Shown in pieces: positions 34,351 through 43,225 of a DNA stretch of 64,000 nucleotides (its first letter is position 1; the number at the start of each line of letters is the position of its first letter). The position numbers were made by a program, and so were the translations under genes. The notes under the pieces are model-generated. The model had not been told where the DNA came from, ran no database searches, and saw only the letters and a program-made list of their open reading frames with translations. Source of the stretch: SB11 sp964584305 (GTDB lineage: Bacteria; Bacteroidota; Bacteroidia; UBA8524). The stretch lies in assembly GCA_964584305.1 (NCBI GenBank), contig CAZOZL010000002.1:318072-382071 (forward strand). Reading direction: 5' to 3'.

Positions 34351-36489
34351 TTATTTATTTTCTTGAAGTTTTGGTAGAGTTATCACAAACTCCGAGCCTT
34401 CACCTTTTATACTATTAACATCTATTTTACCATTATGTTTTTCATATATAATGCTAAAAACTATTGACAAACCTAAACCTGTACCTTGCCCAACACCTTT
34501 TGTAGTGAAAAAAGGCTCAAATACTTTGTTTTTGGTCTCTTCGTCCATTCCTATACCATTGTCTTTTATACTAATTTGAATGGTCTCTTTTTGCTCTGTT
34601 GTAGTAATTATTAACTCCCCTTTAGGGTTCACCTCTTTATTTGCCTTTAGGGCATGGATGGCATTGCCTATTATATTCATAAACACCTGATTTAGCTTGC
34701 CCATATAGCAGTCAATTTCAGGCAACTCACCATAGTTTGAAGTTACATTAATATTATCCAAATTATTACGCAATAGCATTAGCGTAGAGTCTAAACCTAT
34801 ATGTATATCCCCTCGTTTAAGGTCTTGCTCATCAACACGAGAAAAGTTGCGCAAGCCTTTCACAATTTCTGAAGTACGTTGCGCCCCGTCGTCTATTGTT
34901 TTCACTAATAATGATACTTCTTCTTTCAAAAATTCAAAATCAACTTCTTTTTTAAAGTTATCAATTGCTTTAAGTTTTTCGTCCAGCCCCTCACATTCAC
35001 TAATTTCTTCATACATGTTAATAATACTCATCATATCATTAATATCACGATCTAAAGGTTTAATATTTGAGGTAATAAAGTTTACAGGGTTATTAATTTC
35101 GTGTGCTATACCTGCGGTTAATTGTCCTAACGATGACATTTTCTCAGCGTCAACCAGTTTTGTTTGTGCATTTTTAAGCGTTGTTAAAGCGTCGTTTAAT
35201 TTTGCTGTACGCTCTGTAACTTTCTGCTCTAATACAATGTTTTGTTCTTTTACTATTCTTTCGTTTTCCTTAACGCCTTCTAAAATTTTTCTATGGCTTT
35301 CTTCGTTCTTCTTAGTTAGCAGGTTAATTTTATTTGCTAATGCAAACGATAGTAAAGCAACCTCAAGTGCAGAACCTATTAGCAACGCACTATTAGTATA
35401 TAAATTATAGGGTAATACCCCAAAATCTTTCATTACATATATCACTATACCCACCATTAATACACTCCAAGCTATTAAGTAAAACTTGGCAATGGTGTAC
35501 CCTTTACGGTATATATATGCAGCAACAAATATTAAATAAAAGGGTACAATACTCTGTGTTATCAGTATTATTTGGTAGGTAGTGCTATGAATACCCATCA
35601 AACTCATAACTATATATATAATATACAATGCTGAGAAAACGTGTAATCCTTTATGTAGTTTTGGGGCAACTCTTTTGGTGTGAAGAAATACCTTTAAAAA
35701 CTCTATACCAGCTAAACTAACCAAGCAGGTAAAAATAAATATGCTGTGGTTTGCTAACCAAGTAGATTCGGGCCATAAATATTGAAAGGCATACCCTTGA
35801 AGACTGGCTTGCGTGAGCCCAACAAATAAAGTATGTAGTATATACCATAAATAACTTTTATCGCGGGTGCTTAACCACACAAATAAGTTATAGAAAAACA
35901 TGACCAAAATAATGCCTGCGTATATACCAAAAAGAACCCGCTTGTTATTTTGCCTTTCTATAGTTAGTTGTTTCACCCCAATAGACATGGGCAATAATAT
36001 CTGCTCGCCACTATGAACTTTTATATAATATGTTTTAACTTTATCAGGCGCAATATCCAAATCAAATATAAAAGACTCTTCTTTGTACTTTCGTTCATTA
36101 AAATCTAACTGTTCGCCACCATCAATTTTCTTAAACTTGCCATTATTATCTTCAAAATAAAAGGTAATCTCGTCTAACATTGGTGCTTCTATATTAAGCA
36201 CCGATTCTTTATAGTCTTTTGGGTTGCTAATTTTTATCTTCAACCAAAAGTATGAGTTTGACGTTGCTAAATTGGGGACAGCATTCCCATTAAGGGTAAA
36301 GTTTTTACTTTTTTTAACCTCCTCAAAGGTTAGTGTTCCTTCTACATCTTCAAGTAAGTATAGGTACTCCCCAATAATTGTAGGTTGTTCAGTAATCTGA
36401 AAAACGCTATCACTATTTTGAGCAGTTACAAAAAATGAAGTAAATAAAAGACTAAGGAACCATAGACTGGTTAGTATCTTTTTTTGCAT
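34351..36489 (-). CDS. 7TMR-DISM sensor histidine kinase
   Basis: I choose the ATG at 36489 since it gives the signal peptide MQKKILTSLWFLSLLFTSFF. The 712-residue protein has an extracellular 7TMR-DISMED2 domain (NSYFWLKIKISNPKDYKESV to KVHSGEQILLPMSIGV), seven membrane helices (about 190-390 of the protein), a coiled coil, a HisKA domain with SLGQLTAGIAHEINNPVNF, and HATPase boxes MNIIGNAIHAL, IKDNGIGMD and GQGTGLGLSIV. The DISMED2 domain binds carbohydrate or other small ligands. It overlaps the GNAT-like gene by 38 bp and is the third gene of the ThiF/nitroreductase operon. The receiver at 39564 is the likely partner. Confidence 0.93.
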   Translation of the reverse strand: MQKKILTSLWFLSLLFTSFFVTAQNSDSVFQITEQPTIIGEYLYLLEDVEGTLTFEEVKKSKNFTLNGNAVPNLATSNSYFWLKIKISNPKDYKESVLNIEAPMLDEITFYFEDNNGKFKKIDGGEQLDFNERKYKEESFIFDLDIAPDKVKTYYIKVHSGEQILLPMSIGVKQLTIERQNNKRVLFGIYAGIILVMFFYNLFVWLSTRDKSYLWYILHTLFVGLTQASLQGYAFQYLWPESTWLANHSIFIFTCLVSLAGIEFLKVFLHTKRVAPKLHKGLHVFSALYIIYIVMSLMGIHSTTYQIILITQSIVPFYLIFVAAYIYRKGYTIAKFYLIAWSVLMVGIVIYVMKDFGVLPYNLYTNSALLIGSALEVALLSFALANKINLLTKKNEESHRKILEGVKENERIVKEQNIVLEQKVTERTAKLNDALTTLKNAQTKLVDAEKMSSLGQLTAGIAHEINNPVNFITSNIKPLDRDINDMMSIINMYEEISECEGLDEKLKAIDNFKKEVDFEFLKEEVSLLVKTIDDGAQRTSEIVKGLRNFSRVDEQDLKRGDIHIGLDSTLMLLRNNLDNINVTSNYGELPEIDCYMGKLNQVFMNIIGNAIHALKANKEVNPKGELIITTTEQKETIQISIKDNGIGMDEETKNKVFEPFFTTKGVGQGTGLGLSIVFSIIYEKHNGKIDVNSIKGEGSEFVITLPKLQENK

Positions 36490-37201
36490 GAAATGGCAAA
36501 GGGTTAATATTTTTAAGTTCAAGGTCAAATTCTAATTCTAATGACCCTCGCGATGTTTCCTCAACCATAGTTTGGTGTAGGTTTTCTCTTAAAGAAAATA
36601 CCTTCTCACGGTGGATAGCATCAGATATTGTTAGTTTATCAGGGTCGCGTATGATAATAGAGGTAGCAATAAGGTCTATTTTTGGGTAAAAAAATGTACC
36701 TCTATTACCTAAGCCCATTTCAATAACAAAGCCTTTCTCAACACTAATTTTAAGGGTGTGTTCTGCACAGAGGGCAAAGAGCGAGTTTAATTTAAGCTGT
36801 GAAGTAAGCACAATGCCGGCCCACATTAAGTATGTAGTACCAATGCCAAAGCCAGCCACTTCGCGTGAGTTCCAAAGCCCGCACAGTTCTGCTGCACCAT
36901 TGGTAGCGTGTTTATCCATAAATTCATACACGTTATCTTCTACTTTACCTATGGCTACTTCCATAGGCAGGCGTATAGCACCATTTGCTATGTGTACTCT
37001 TACCCCGCCTGCGGGTGTGCCATCTTGAGTTTCTGCCATGCACACATATACATCAGGGTTTTCTGCCCATTCGGTATTTGCTGATGTTACTTTGGTAACG
37101 CCGTATGCGCTTAGTACATCAGAGTGTCCTTCAGCAAATTTTAAACTTGCTTCGGGTTCATCCATTGCCCTAAATGCTCTTATTTTAATCTTGTTACTCA
37201 A
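36452..37201 (-). CDS. GNAT-like putative N-acyltransferase
   Basis: The 249-residue protein has features of an acyltransferase fold: a strand pair with DVYVCMAETQDGTPAGGVRV, AELCGLWNSREVAGFGIG, and NSLFALCAEHTLKISVEKGF, similar in order to N-acyl amino acid and acyl-homoserine-lactone synthases. I cannot place it in a named family. It starts 4 bp after the ThiF/nitroreductase gene and overlaps the kinase gene by 38 bp, so the three proteins are made together. Production of an acylated small molecule that the kinase senses is a possible reading, but this is inference. Confidence 0.62.
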   Translation of the reverse strand: MSNKIKIRAFRAMDEPEASLKFAEGHSDVLSAYGVTKVTSANTEWAENPDVYVCMAETQDGTPAGGVRVHIANGAIRLPMEVAIGKVEDNVYEFMDKHATNGAAELCGLWNSREVAGFGIGTTYLMWAGIVLTSQLKLNSLFALCAEHTLKISVEKGFVIEMGLGNRGTFFYPKIDLIATSIIIRDPDKLTISDAIHREKVFSLRENLHQTMVEETSRGSLELEFDLELKNINPLPFHAKKDTNQSMVP

Positions 37202-37205
37202 TTAG

Positions 37206-39482
37206 TTAAATATAAAATAAAATATCGGAAAGTTTACGTCTAAGTGATTTTATTTCAGGCTCATTAGCCCTTGCTAATCGAAGCATAAATATATGACCTT
37301 TTTCGTCATACTTTGGCAAAATACTACCGTATTCTGCTTTTAGCACCTTTAAGTTTTCCATATCCTGTACTGAAAAACCTACACCTTTGCCTTCAGTAAG
37401 TCTTCTAAACAAAAACAATGGCACTGACAAAGGCTGGACAGCATAGCCTAATTTAGTAGCCATTAGCCACGCTCTTTGCACCGCTCTGCCGCCTTGTATA
37501 TAGTTATCAATACTGACAGTGGGCATAGAAATTAATACCATTGCTGATGCTACTGCTGTTACGCCTTTGGTAAGTTTTTCAAAAGCTGCTCCTTTACCCC
37601 AGTTTTTTAAATGTTTAATGGCTCTATAATCTTTAGCTATGCCAAAGCCTGCTGCTTCACCTGCGGTTACACCCACAGTAGCTATATCAATTCCGTCTCG
37701 TGTTCTTTCTGCTTCCTCTCTATTCCAGCGCATTTCACCCAAAAAAGTATCATGATGTCCTCTTTCGTTCATCATCCTCACTTTTTCAGCCCCTGCTATC
37801 ATCTCGCCCAAGCTGCTTATTTTATCCCTATCAGTAATAAAAGTAATATCAGCATTGGCTATCGGCAAAATCGAGCTTTCTATTTGCTCCTTATCGCCTT
37901 TGCCCATAGGCTCATAGTTTCCTTTAGTTCTATTGGTAAATCGTTTAGGCACATAATCAACCAAACTATCTTTTTTAGTGTCTGCCTTCTCAAAAACTAA
38001 CTTCGCAATTAAAGCATTGGGTTTGCCCAATGGGAAATATTGGGTGGTGGGTGTATAGCCCAGTTCGTTTGCTTTAAGTTCTGCATTTTCAATGGCAGCA
38101 CCCAAACCCACATACGAGCCATAATTATTAAAATCTAATAGCGAAAAAGAGAAGTGAATATCATGGAAAAGAAATAGTGCATTATTGCTATAAACCCATT
38201 TCCAAGGCTGTATATTTCCTCCTGATGGGGCAAGTCCTGCTGCGGTTACAATAGCTTCTACTACTTGTTTTGGCAGTGCTTCTTTTCCTTTATTATCCGC
38301 CAACTCATTCAATTTATTTTTTAAATCGGTAATGGTTAGTTCGGGAGGGCTTTGCGGAATATCTATTGGCGTTTCTATTTTTTTATCAGCAACTAAATCT
38401 TCCAAATCAATATAATACCTTCCTGAGTCATGGTACTGGTCTAATAAAATCCGTCGGCACACATCTGCCCCTACTGCACCCCCTAAAATAACCGATGAGG
38501 CTAATTGCGGCCAAGTATTAATACTCTCTTCAACTTCCAACATTGATGCTTTTAATCTTGGCGAAATTTTTTCAGCACCAATCATGGGCAGTATATACGG
38601 TATTTTTTCCTCATTGGTTAAGCCTTTTATTTTGCTTGGGTCAACATCGCTTATCAAACCATGAAGCAGGGGTCTATCAGGTTCTAAATCAAACCGTTCT
38701 ACATCAAGCATTCCCCTGTCGCTGGTGTCCATTACAACGGGTACTCTTAAATCACGTGCTTTGTAACGAGAAAGAATTTTTATATCCAAACCATCACACT
38801 CATCCACCAAAATATCTAATTTTCCGCCATCCATAAAAAAACTATCAATATTTTCAGCCGTTAGTCCATCATTATAAAGTTTTAACTTTAAAAAAGGGTC
38901 TAATTCATATATCTCACGGGCAACTGCAAAAGTTTTTTTCAACCCCATATTATGCAATGGCGTTCTTATTCTATTTAAGTTGCTTAGTTCCAAATCATCA
39001 TAATCTGCTAAGCGTAACTCGCCAAAACTACGTTCCATAGCCAGTGTCATGGCAATAGATTGCCCCACCGATAACCCAACAACCCCTATTTTTTTTGTAG
39101 CTAAAATAGCCTGCTCTTCTTTTGTAATTTTATATTGATTTCTGTTTGTTCTTACTTCAACAAACTCATCCTCATCTAATAAATGTACTATTCTATTCGC
39201 CCAAGAATAATACACCCACACCCCGTATAGTGCAGGGTCTAATCCATTAAGATGCTTCACAGCAGCGTTACTCAACTCCTCTTTAGTAAACTTATAGGAG
39301 GGGTTTAAACTTTTTATCAACTCACATAATTGTGAATGTATAGCATCATAAACAAAAATATTGGTATTTTTGGTAACTAATTCATTGAACGCTTTAAGGT
39401 CGTCCGCATTGGAAAGCCTATAAAAATGGGGCTTGTATGATGAATCTGTATTAACTATTGGTACGTATATATTTGCTGCCAT
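37206..39482 (-). CDS. Rv1355c-family ThiF/nitroreductase fusion protein
   Basis: The 758-residue protein has an E1-like ThiF domain (about 120-400; KIGVVGLSVGQSIAMTLAME, ADYDDLELSNLNRIRTPLHN) with the adenylation aspartate and NLNR motif, but I see no C-terminal CxxC zinc pair. A nitroreductase-like FMN domain follows (about 400-720; VEAIVTAAGLAPSGGNIQPW, TVGVTAGEAAGFGIAKDYRA). The architecture corresponds to M. tuberculosis Rv1355c (named MoeY), whose reaction is unknown. E1 domains adenylate a carboxylate and nitroreductases reduce or oxidise small molecules, so a modified peptide or metabolite product is plausible. It heads the operon with the GNAT-like protein and kinase. Confidence 0.85.
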   Translation of the reverse strand: MAANIYVPIVNTDSSYKPHFYRLSNADDLKAFNELVTKNTNIFVYDAIHSQLCELIKSLNPSYKFTKEELSNAAVKHLNGLDPALYGVWVYYSWANRIVHLLDEDEFVEVRTNRNQYKITKEEQAILATKKIGVVGLSVGQSIAMTLAMERSFGELRLADYDDLELSNLNRIRTPLHNMGLKKTFAVAREIYELDPFLKLKLYNDGLTAENIDSFFMDGGKLDILVDECDGLDIKILSRYKARDLRVPVVMDTSDRGMLDVERFDLEPDRPLLHGLISDVDPSKIKGLTNEEKIPYILPMIGAEKISPRLKASMLEVEESINTWPQLASSVILGGAVGADVCRRILLDQYHDSGRYYIDLEDLVADKKIETPIDIPQSPPELTITDLKNKLNELADNKGKEALPKQVVEAIVTAAGLAPSGGNIQPWKWVYSNNALFLFHDIHFSFSLLDFNNYGSYVGLGAAIENAELKANELGYTPTTQYFPLGKPNALIAKLVFEKADTKKDSLVDYVPKRFTNRTKGNYEPMGKGDKEQIESSILPIANADITFITDRDKISSLGEMIAGAEKVRMMNERGHHDTFLGEMRWNREEAERTRDGIDIATVGVTAGEAAGFGIAKDYRAIKHLKNWGKGAAFEKLTKGVTAVASAMVLISMPTVSIDNYIQGGRAVQRAWLMATKLGYAVQPLSVPLFLFRRLTEGKGVGFSVQDMENLKVLKAEYGSILPKYDEKGHIFMLRLARANEPEIKSLRRKLSDILFYI

Positions 39483-39563
39483 TTATAGGTGCAATATAAA
39501 AATTTTTAAAGAATAATTTTAAATTACGAATACTTTTATTGAAATTTACGCTCGAAAAACTAC

Positions 39564-40031
39564 ATGGAAAACGAAAAAATTAAAATACTATATGTGGATG
39601 ACGAAGTAGGAAACTTAGTAGGTTTCAAGTCCACATTTCGCCAGCAGTACGATATCAAGACTGCTGTATCAGGAAAAGAAGGAATGGAGGTGTTAAATGA
39701 TAATCCCGATATTCACATTATTATTACTGACCAGCGGATGCCAGAAATGACTGGCGTTGAATTTTTATCAGCCATTAGGGAAAAACATAAAGAACCTATA
39801 AGAATACTGCTTACTGGTTATACAGATTTTTCTGCCTTAGTTGAAGCTATTAATAAAGGACAAATTTATCGTTACCTCCAAAAACCTTGGAACGAAGATG
39901 AGATAAAGGTAGTGGTAAACCAAGCCTACGAAATTTTTGACCTTAGAAAGAAAAATAAAGAGTTAATGAAAAGTTTGGAGCGTGCTAATGAGCAGTTAGA
40001 ATTTTTGCTACGTCAAAAACTTATCTCCTAA
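39564..40031 (+). CDS. Single-domain response regulator with C-terminal coiled coil
   Basis: The 155-residue protein is a receiver domain (D12/D13, D56 in IIITDQRMPEMTG, T84, K107 in YLQKPWNEDE) followed by a short coiled coil (KKNKELMKSLERANEQLEFL) and no output domain. It closely resembles the receiver half of the hybrid kinase at 27097, including EVGNL near the N terminus and IYRYLxKPW. It diverges from the ThiF/GNAT/kinase operon across 81 bp, so the 7TMR-DISM kinase there is the probable phosphodonor. A hairpin terminator follows. Confidence 0.9.
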   Translation: MENEKIKILYVDDEVGNLVGFKSTFRQQYDIKTAVSGKEGMEVLNDNPDIHIIITDQRMPEMTGVEFLSAIREKHKEPIRILLTGYTDFSALVEAINKGQIYRYLQKPWNEDEIKVVVNQAYEIFDLRKKNKELMKSLERANEQLEFLLRQKLIS

Positions 40032-40085
40032 TCGTATTGTTTGCTGTAATTAACCACAGCTATTATACACATTTGTGATTAACTA

Positions 40086-40115
40086 AGCACATAGCCTTTG
40101 CGCTATGTGCTTTTT
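40086..40115 (+). terminator. Rho-independent terminator after the receiver gene
   Basis: The 10-bp perfect stem AGCACATAGC/GCTATGTGCT with a 6-nt loop is followed by TTTTCTTT, 54 bp past the stop codon. Confidence 0.85.
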
Positions 40116-40144
40116 CTTTGTACCATACTATTTTTTTTAGTTTT

Positions 40145-41113
40145 ATGAGAAAATTACTATTTGTAATAACTATTGCACTTTTTGCTGCTTGCGTGCCACT
40201 AAGAAAACACCAAGACCTTGAAAAAGCCTATAATGACGCTGTTGAGAAAAATAAAAACTGCAACACACAACTTGCAGAAGCAACTACTGATAATGAAGGA
40301 CTAAAAGAAACTAATTACTACCAAGAAAAGGCTTTGGGTAGATTAAAAATTGATAGTTCAGAAACTACAAACCGTTTAGAAAAAACCAGAGAAGACTTAA
40401 AACAGCTAAATGAAAGCTACGAAACTTTGCAAAAAAATCTTGAGAAAGAGAATATAAAAATGGATAGGGAGCTGCGTGTTTTAGAAGCCAAACTAAACCG
40501 CAAAGAAGTAGAGCTGAACAAAAAAGAGCAAGACCTTAATGACAAAGCAAAATCTATTGATGAGCTGCAAAGCAGTTTAAAACGAAAAGAAGCCCGTGTA
40601 AATGAGTTGCAAGCTATTTTAAACGCTAAAGACTCTGCCGTAAATGCCCTGAAAAGTAGTATTACAAAGGCATTATTATCATACAAAGATAAAGGGCTAA
40701 CCGTTGAGGTAAGAAAAGGAAAGGTGTATGTGAGTATGGACGAGAAACTATTGTTTCAGAGTGCCAGTATTGTTGTAGATAAAAAAGGAAAGGAAGCCTT
40801 ATTACAATTTGCTAAAGCAATAAATAACGAGCCTGACGTAAATATTATGATAGAAGGACATACGGATAATGTACCTATGAAATCAGGACAAATAAAAAAC
40901 AATTGGGATTTGAGTGTGCTGCGTGCCACCGCAATAGTGCGCCTTTTAACCAAAGAAGGCAAGGTGGATCCGAAACGTATAATAGCATCAGGACGGGGTG
41001 AGTACCAGCCTGTTGCAGATAACGATACTAAAGCAAATAAAGCAAAAAACCGAAGAACGGAGATTGTACTTACTCCAAAATTAGACGAGTTATTCAAAAT
41101 TTTGGGTAACTAA
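40145..41113 (+). CDS. OmpA-family lipoprotein with long coiled coil
   Basis: The start at 40145 gives the lipoprotein leader MRKLLFVITIALFAAC with lipobox FAAC. The 322-residue protein then has a coiled coil of about 150 residues (for instance ELRVLEAKLNRKEVELNKKE) and a C-terminal OmpA domain, with MIEGHTDNVPMKSGQ and LSVLRATAIVRLL, and the arginine RRTEIVL that binds diaminopimelate in peptidoglycan. It presumably ties the outer membrane to the cell wall. The frame extends 27 bp upstream without a leader. Monocistronic, just after a terminator. Confidence 0.92.
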   Translation: MRKLLFVITIALFAACVPLRKHQDLEKAYNDAVEKNKNCNTQLAEATTDNEGLKETNYYQEKALGRLKIDSSETTNRLEKTREDLKQLNESYETLQKNLEKENIKMDRELRVLEAKLNRKEVELNKKEQDLNDKAKSIDELQSSLKRKEARVNELQAILNAKDSAVNALKSSITKALLSYKDKGLTVEVRKGKVYVSMDEKLLFQSASIVVDKKGKEALLQFAKAINNEPDVNIMIEGHTDNVPMKSGQIKNNWDLSVLRATAIVRLLTKEGKVDPKRIIASGRGEYQPVADNDTKANKAKNRRTEIVLTPKLDELFKILGN

Positions 41114-41186
41114 AATTTGGTGTACTGCCTGTTTCTTTATAACCTTACCCGATAAAGCGACTTCCTGTTGGGATATGGCAGAAATA

Positions 41187-41297
41187 AACAAATAGGCATG
41201 AATGCCCATTCTATACATAAAGTTTTTTGTTTAAGGTTATGAATTACGGTAGGTTTCAATCTGCTGCAAGAAAAAGCTTGTCCGTGCCGTTCAGGCT
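41187..41297 (-). repeat. Dispersed two-palindrome repeat, copy F (inverted)
   Basis: The plus strand reads AATAGGCATGAATGCCCATT, linker CTATACATAAAGTTTTTTGT, GGTAGGTTTCAATCTGCTGC and TCCGTGCCGTTCAGGC, the reverse order of copy A. The 323-bp spacer 41114-41436 holds nothing else I can name. Confidence 0.8.
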
Positions 41298-41436
41298 TCA
41301 TAAAATCCGATAACCGCCATTTTGGCGCTAAAATAATTCCCAATTATCCAAAAACAAGCCAAGATGGCGTAATATTGTATTGGCACAAGCATTGATTTGA
41401 AAGGGTAGAACAAAAACAATTAAATAAAATACAATT

Positions 41437-41886
41437 ATGAACTTAGTAAAATTTAAACCCAGCCGTAACCCATTTCAAGATTCGATGACTCCTTTCAGCT
41501 CATTTTTTGATTCCTTTTTTAATGAAACGAATGATGCTTTAAATAACGTTGAAACGGCTAATTTTTTTAAACCTACTGTTGATGTAAAAGAGACAGAAAC
41601 TGCCTTTGAGTTGGACTTTTCTTTGGCAGGAATGGAGAAAGAAGACGTAAAAATTGAGTTGAAAGAGAACAGGCTTACCGTAAGCGGTGAGCACAAGGTA
41701 GAGAAAGAGGACAAAACTGCTAAATACCACCGTATAGAAAACAAGTATGGAAGTTTTAGCCGTAGTTTTCTTTTGCCTGATAATGTAAAGAACGATGCTA
41801 TTGAAGCTAATTTTAAAAATGGAGTACTAAATATTAGCATTCCAAAAACTGAATTGGCTCAACCCAAAGCAATAGCAATAAAATAA
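41437..41886 (+). CDS. Small heat-shock protein, Hsp20 family
   Basis: The 149-residue chaperone has a variable N-terminal arm (NPFQDSMTPFSSFFDSFFNE), an alpha-crystallin domain (about 48-140; FELDFSLAGMEKEDVKIELK, YGSFSRSFLLPDNV, AxFKNGVLNISIPK) and the C-terminal IxI-like AIAIK. It binds unfolding proteins and hands them to ATP-dependent chaperones. Length and motifs are standard. A strong hairpin follows the gene and is shared with the convergent NlpC/P60 gene. Confidence 0.95.
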   Translation: MNLVKFKPSRNPFQDSMTPFSSFFDSFFNETNDALNNVETANFFKPTVDVKETETAFELDFSLAGMEKEDVKIELKENRLTVSGEHKVEKEDKTAKYHRIENKYGSFSRSFLLPDNVKNDAIEANFKNGVLNISIPKTELAQPKAIAIK

Positions 41887-41913
41887 TAGTGAAGTAGTTT
41901 TTTCATAGTTTGT

Positions 41914-41951
41914 AAAAAAGCCTTTAAGCAATATGCTTAAAGGCTTTTTTT
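41914..41951. terminator. Bidirectional terminator between hsp20 and NlpC/P60 genes
   Basis: The stem AAAAGCCTTTAAGC/GCTTAAAGGCTTTT with an AATAT-type loop has a T run on both strands, placed 27 bp after hsp20 and 31 bp after the convergent gene. Confidence 0.9.
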
Positions 41952-41982
41952 GTTATATGTTATCAAAATAGTGATTTGGCTA

Positions 41983-42750
41983 TTAAATCACCTTTTTTAT
42001 CAAGCGTAGTTTGTGGGTATATTTTCCTGTATCCATATTAAAAATGCCTTGCTGGTCTATTTTATCAATACGCACCTTTCCGTGTGCGTGGATGATGCGG
42101 CGAGAGTCTAATAGTATTCCTACATGGGTAATTTGCCCGTCTTGGTTATCAAAAAAGGCTAAATCGCCTGCTAATGTTTCATCTAAAAACGATAGTGTTT
42201 CGCCCTTGGTAGCCTGCTGGTAAGCATCACGTGGAAGTTGTATCCCGCTAAGTTTATAAATTACCTGTGCAAATCCTGAGCAATCTACCCCCCATACGGT
42301 GCGTCCACCCCACAAATACGGCGCATTAAGCCACTGCAAGCAATCACCAATTATCAAGTCTCTGTTAGGTTTGGCATCAGTAACATTTCTTACTGTACCT
42401 TCCAGTTTCCAGCCTCTGCCATCGTGCAATACGTGTCCTTCATCGTTTTGATGAAGCAATGCACCCAAAGGCAAATAAAATTTTTCAGAATGGTCAATAA
42501 TTTCCCCTCTCACGCTTCGTAAATACACTTTTTCTCCACTCACATCGGGGCTGGCTTCGCTATATTGGGTAATATTTAGCCAGCCTTGGTAGTTATCAAA
42601 ATCGGCCATCACTTGCAGCCATTCTCCTTCTTCTTCAATCACTCTATATGTTTCGCCAAAAAGTAACTGGCTCACCATTTCGCTTTTGCTGGTAGGTGCT
42701 GCCCTAAGAGCAATACACGACAAATGACAGACACCTTGAGTATTATCCAT
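41983..42750 (-). CDS. SH3-NlpC/P60 cell-wall peptidase
   Basis: The 255-residue protein has two SH3-like domains (about 5-65 and 73-125) and an NlpC/P60 catalytic domain with C157 in GVDCSGFAQVIY, H209 in ITHVGILL and a third polar residue at H221 or H223 in IIHAHGKVRID. This arrangement matches the gamma-D-glutamyl-diaminopimelate endopeptidases that cleave peptide stems or recycle wall fragments. There is no signal peptide, so it may act on recycled muropeptides in the cytoplasm. It converges with hsp20. Confidence 0.92.
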   Translation of the reverse strand: MDNTQGVCHLSCIALRAAPTSKSEMVSQLLFGETYRVIEEEGEWLQVMADFDNYQGWLNITQYSEASPDVSGEKVYLRSVRGEIIDHSEKFYLPLGALLHQNDEGHVLHDGRGWKLEGTVRNVTDAKPNRDLIIGDCLQWLNAPYLWGGRTVWGVDCSGFAQVIYKLSGIQLPRDAYQQATKGETLSFLDETLAGDLAFFDNQDGQITHVGILLDSRRIIHAHGKVRIDKIDQQGIFNMDTGKYTHKLRLIKKVI

Positions 42751-42806
42751 AATTATTGGGTTGGGGGTGATTGAATACGTAAATTTACGGTTTTAGTAGT
42801 AGTTTT

Positions 42807-43151
42807 TTATATGTGCAACCAATCTTTCTTTGCCAAAAGGCGTTCTTCCGTTTCTACATTATCGGGGTCGGGTATGCAACAATCTACTGGGCAAACTGCG
42901 GCACATTGTGGTTCTTCATGAAATCCCGTACACTCTGTACATTTATCAGGCACTATATAATATACCTCTTCTGATACAGGCTGGTGCGAGGCATTCGCAT
43001 CTAATTTACTTCCATTAAACTCAAACAGCCCTGTTACTGCTGTACCGTCTTTATATGCCCACTCAACACCAGCTTCGTATATAGCATTGTTTGGACACTC
43101 GGGTTCGCAAGCACCACAATTAATACACTCATCGGTAATTATTATAGCCAT
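42807..43151 (-). CDS. Dicluster 4Fe-4S ferredoxin
   Basis: The 114-residue ferredoxin binds two clusters: C9/C12/C15/C19 in DECINCGACEPECPN, and a second site with CTECTGFHEEPQCAAVCPVD. The insertion between the cysteines of the second site is that of the Fdx/FdxA-like 'extended' ferredoxins of Bacteroidota. It is a low-potential electron carrier. It diverges from an acyl-CoA reductase gene across about 75 bp; no partner oxidoreductase is fused. Confidence 0.93.
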   Translation of the reverse strand: MAIIITDECINCGACEPECPNNAIYEAGVEWAYKDGTAVTGLFEFNGSKLDANASHQPVSEEVYYIVPDKCTECTGFHEEPQCAAVCPVDCCIPDPDNVETEERLLAKKDWLHI

Positions 43152-43225
43152 AACAAAATTGTATATTTTTGCAAAAATACAATAGAGAGGGCTTATTACA
43201 TAACCACACCCTTGATTTTACTTTG

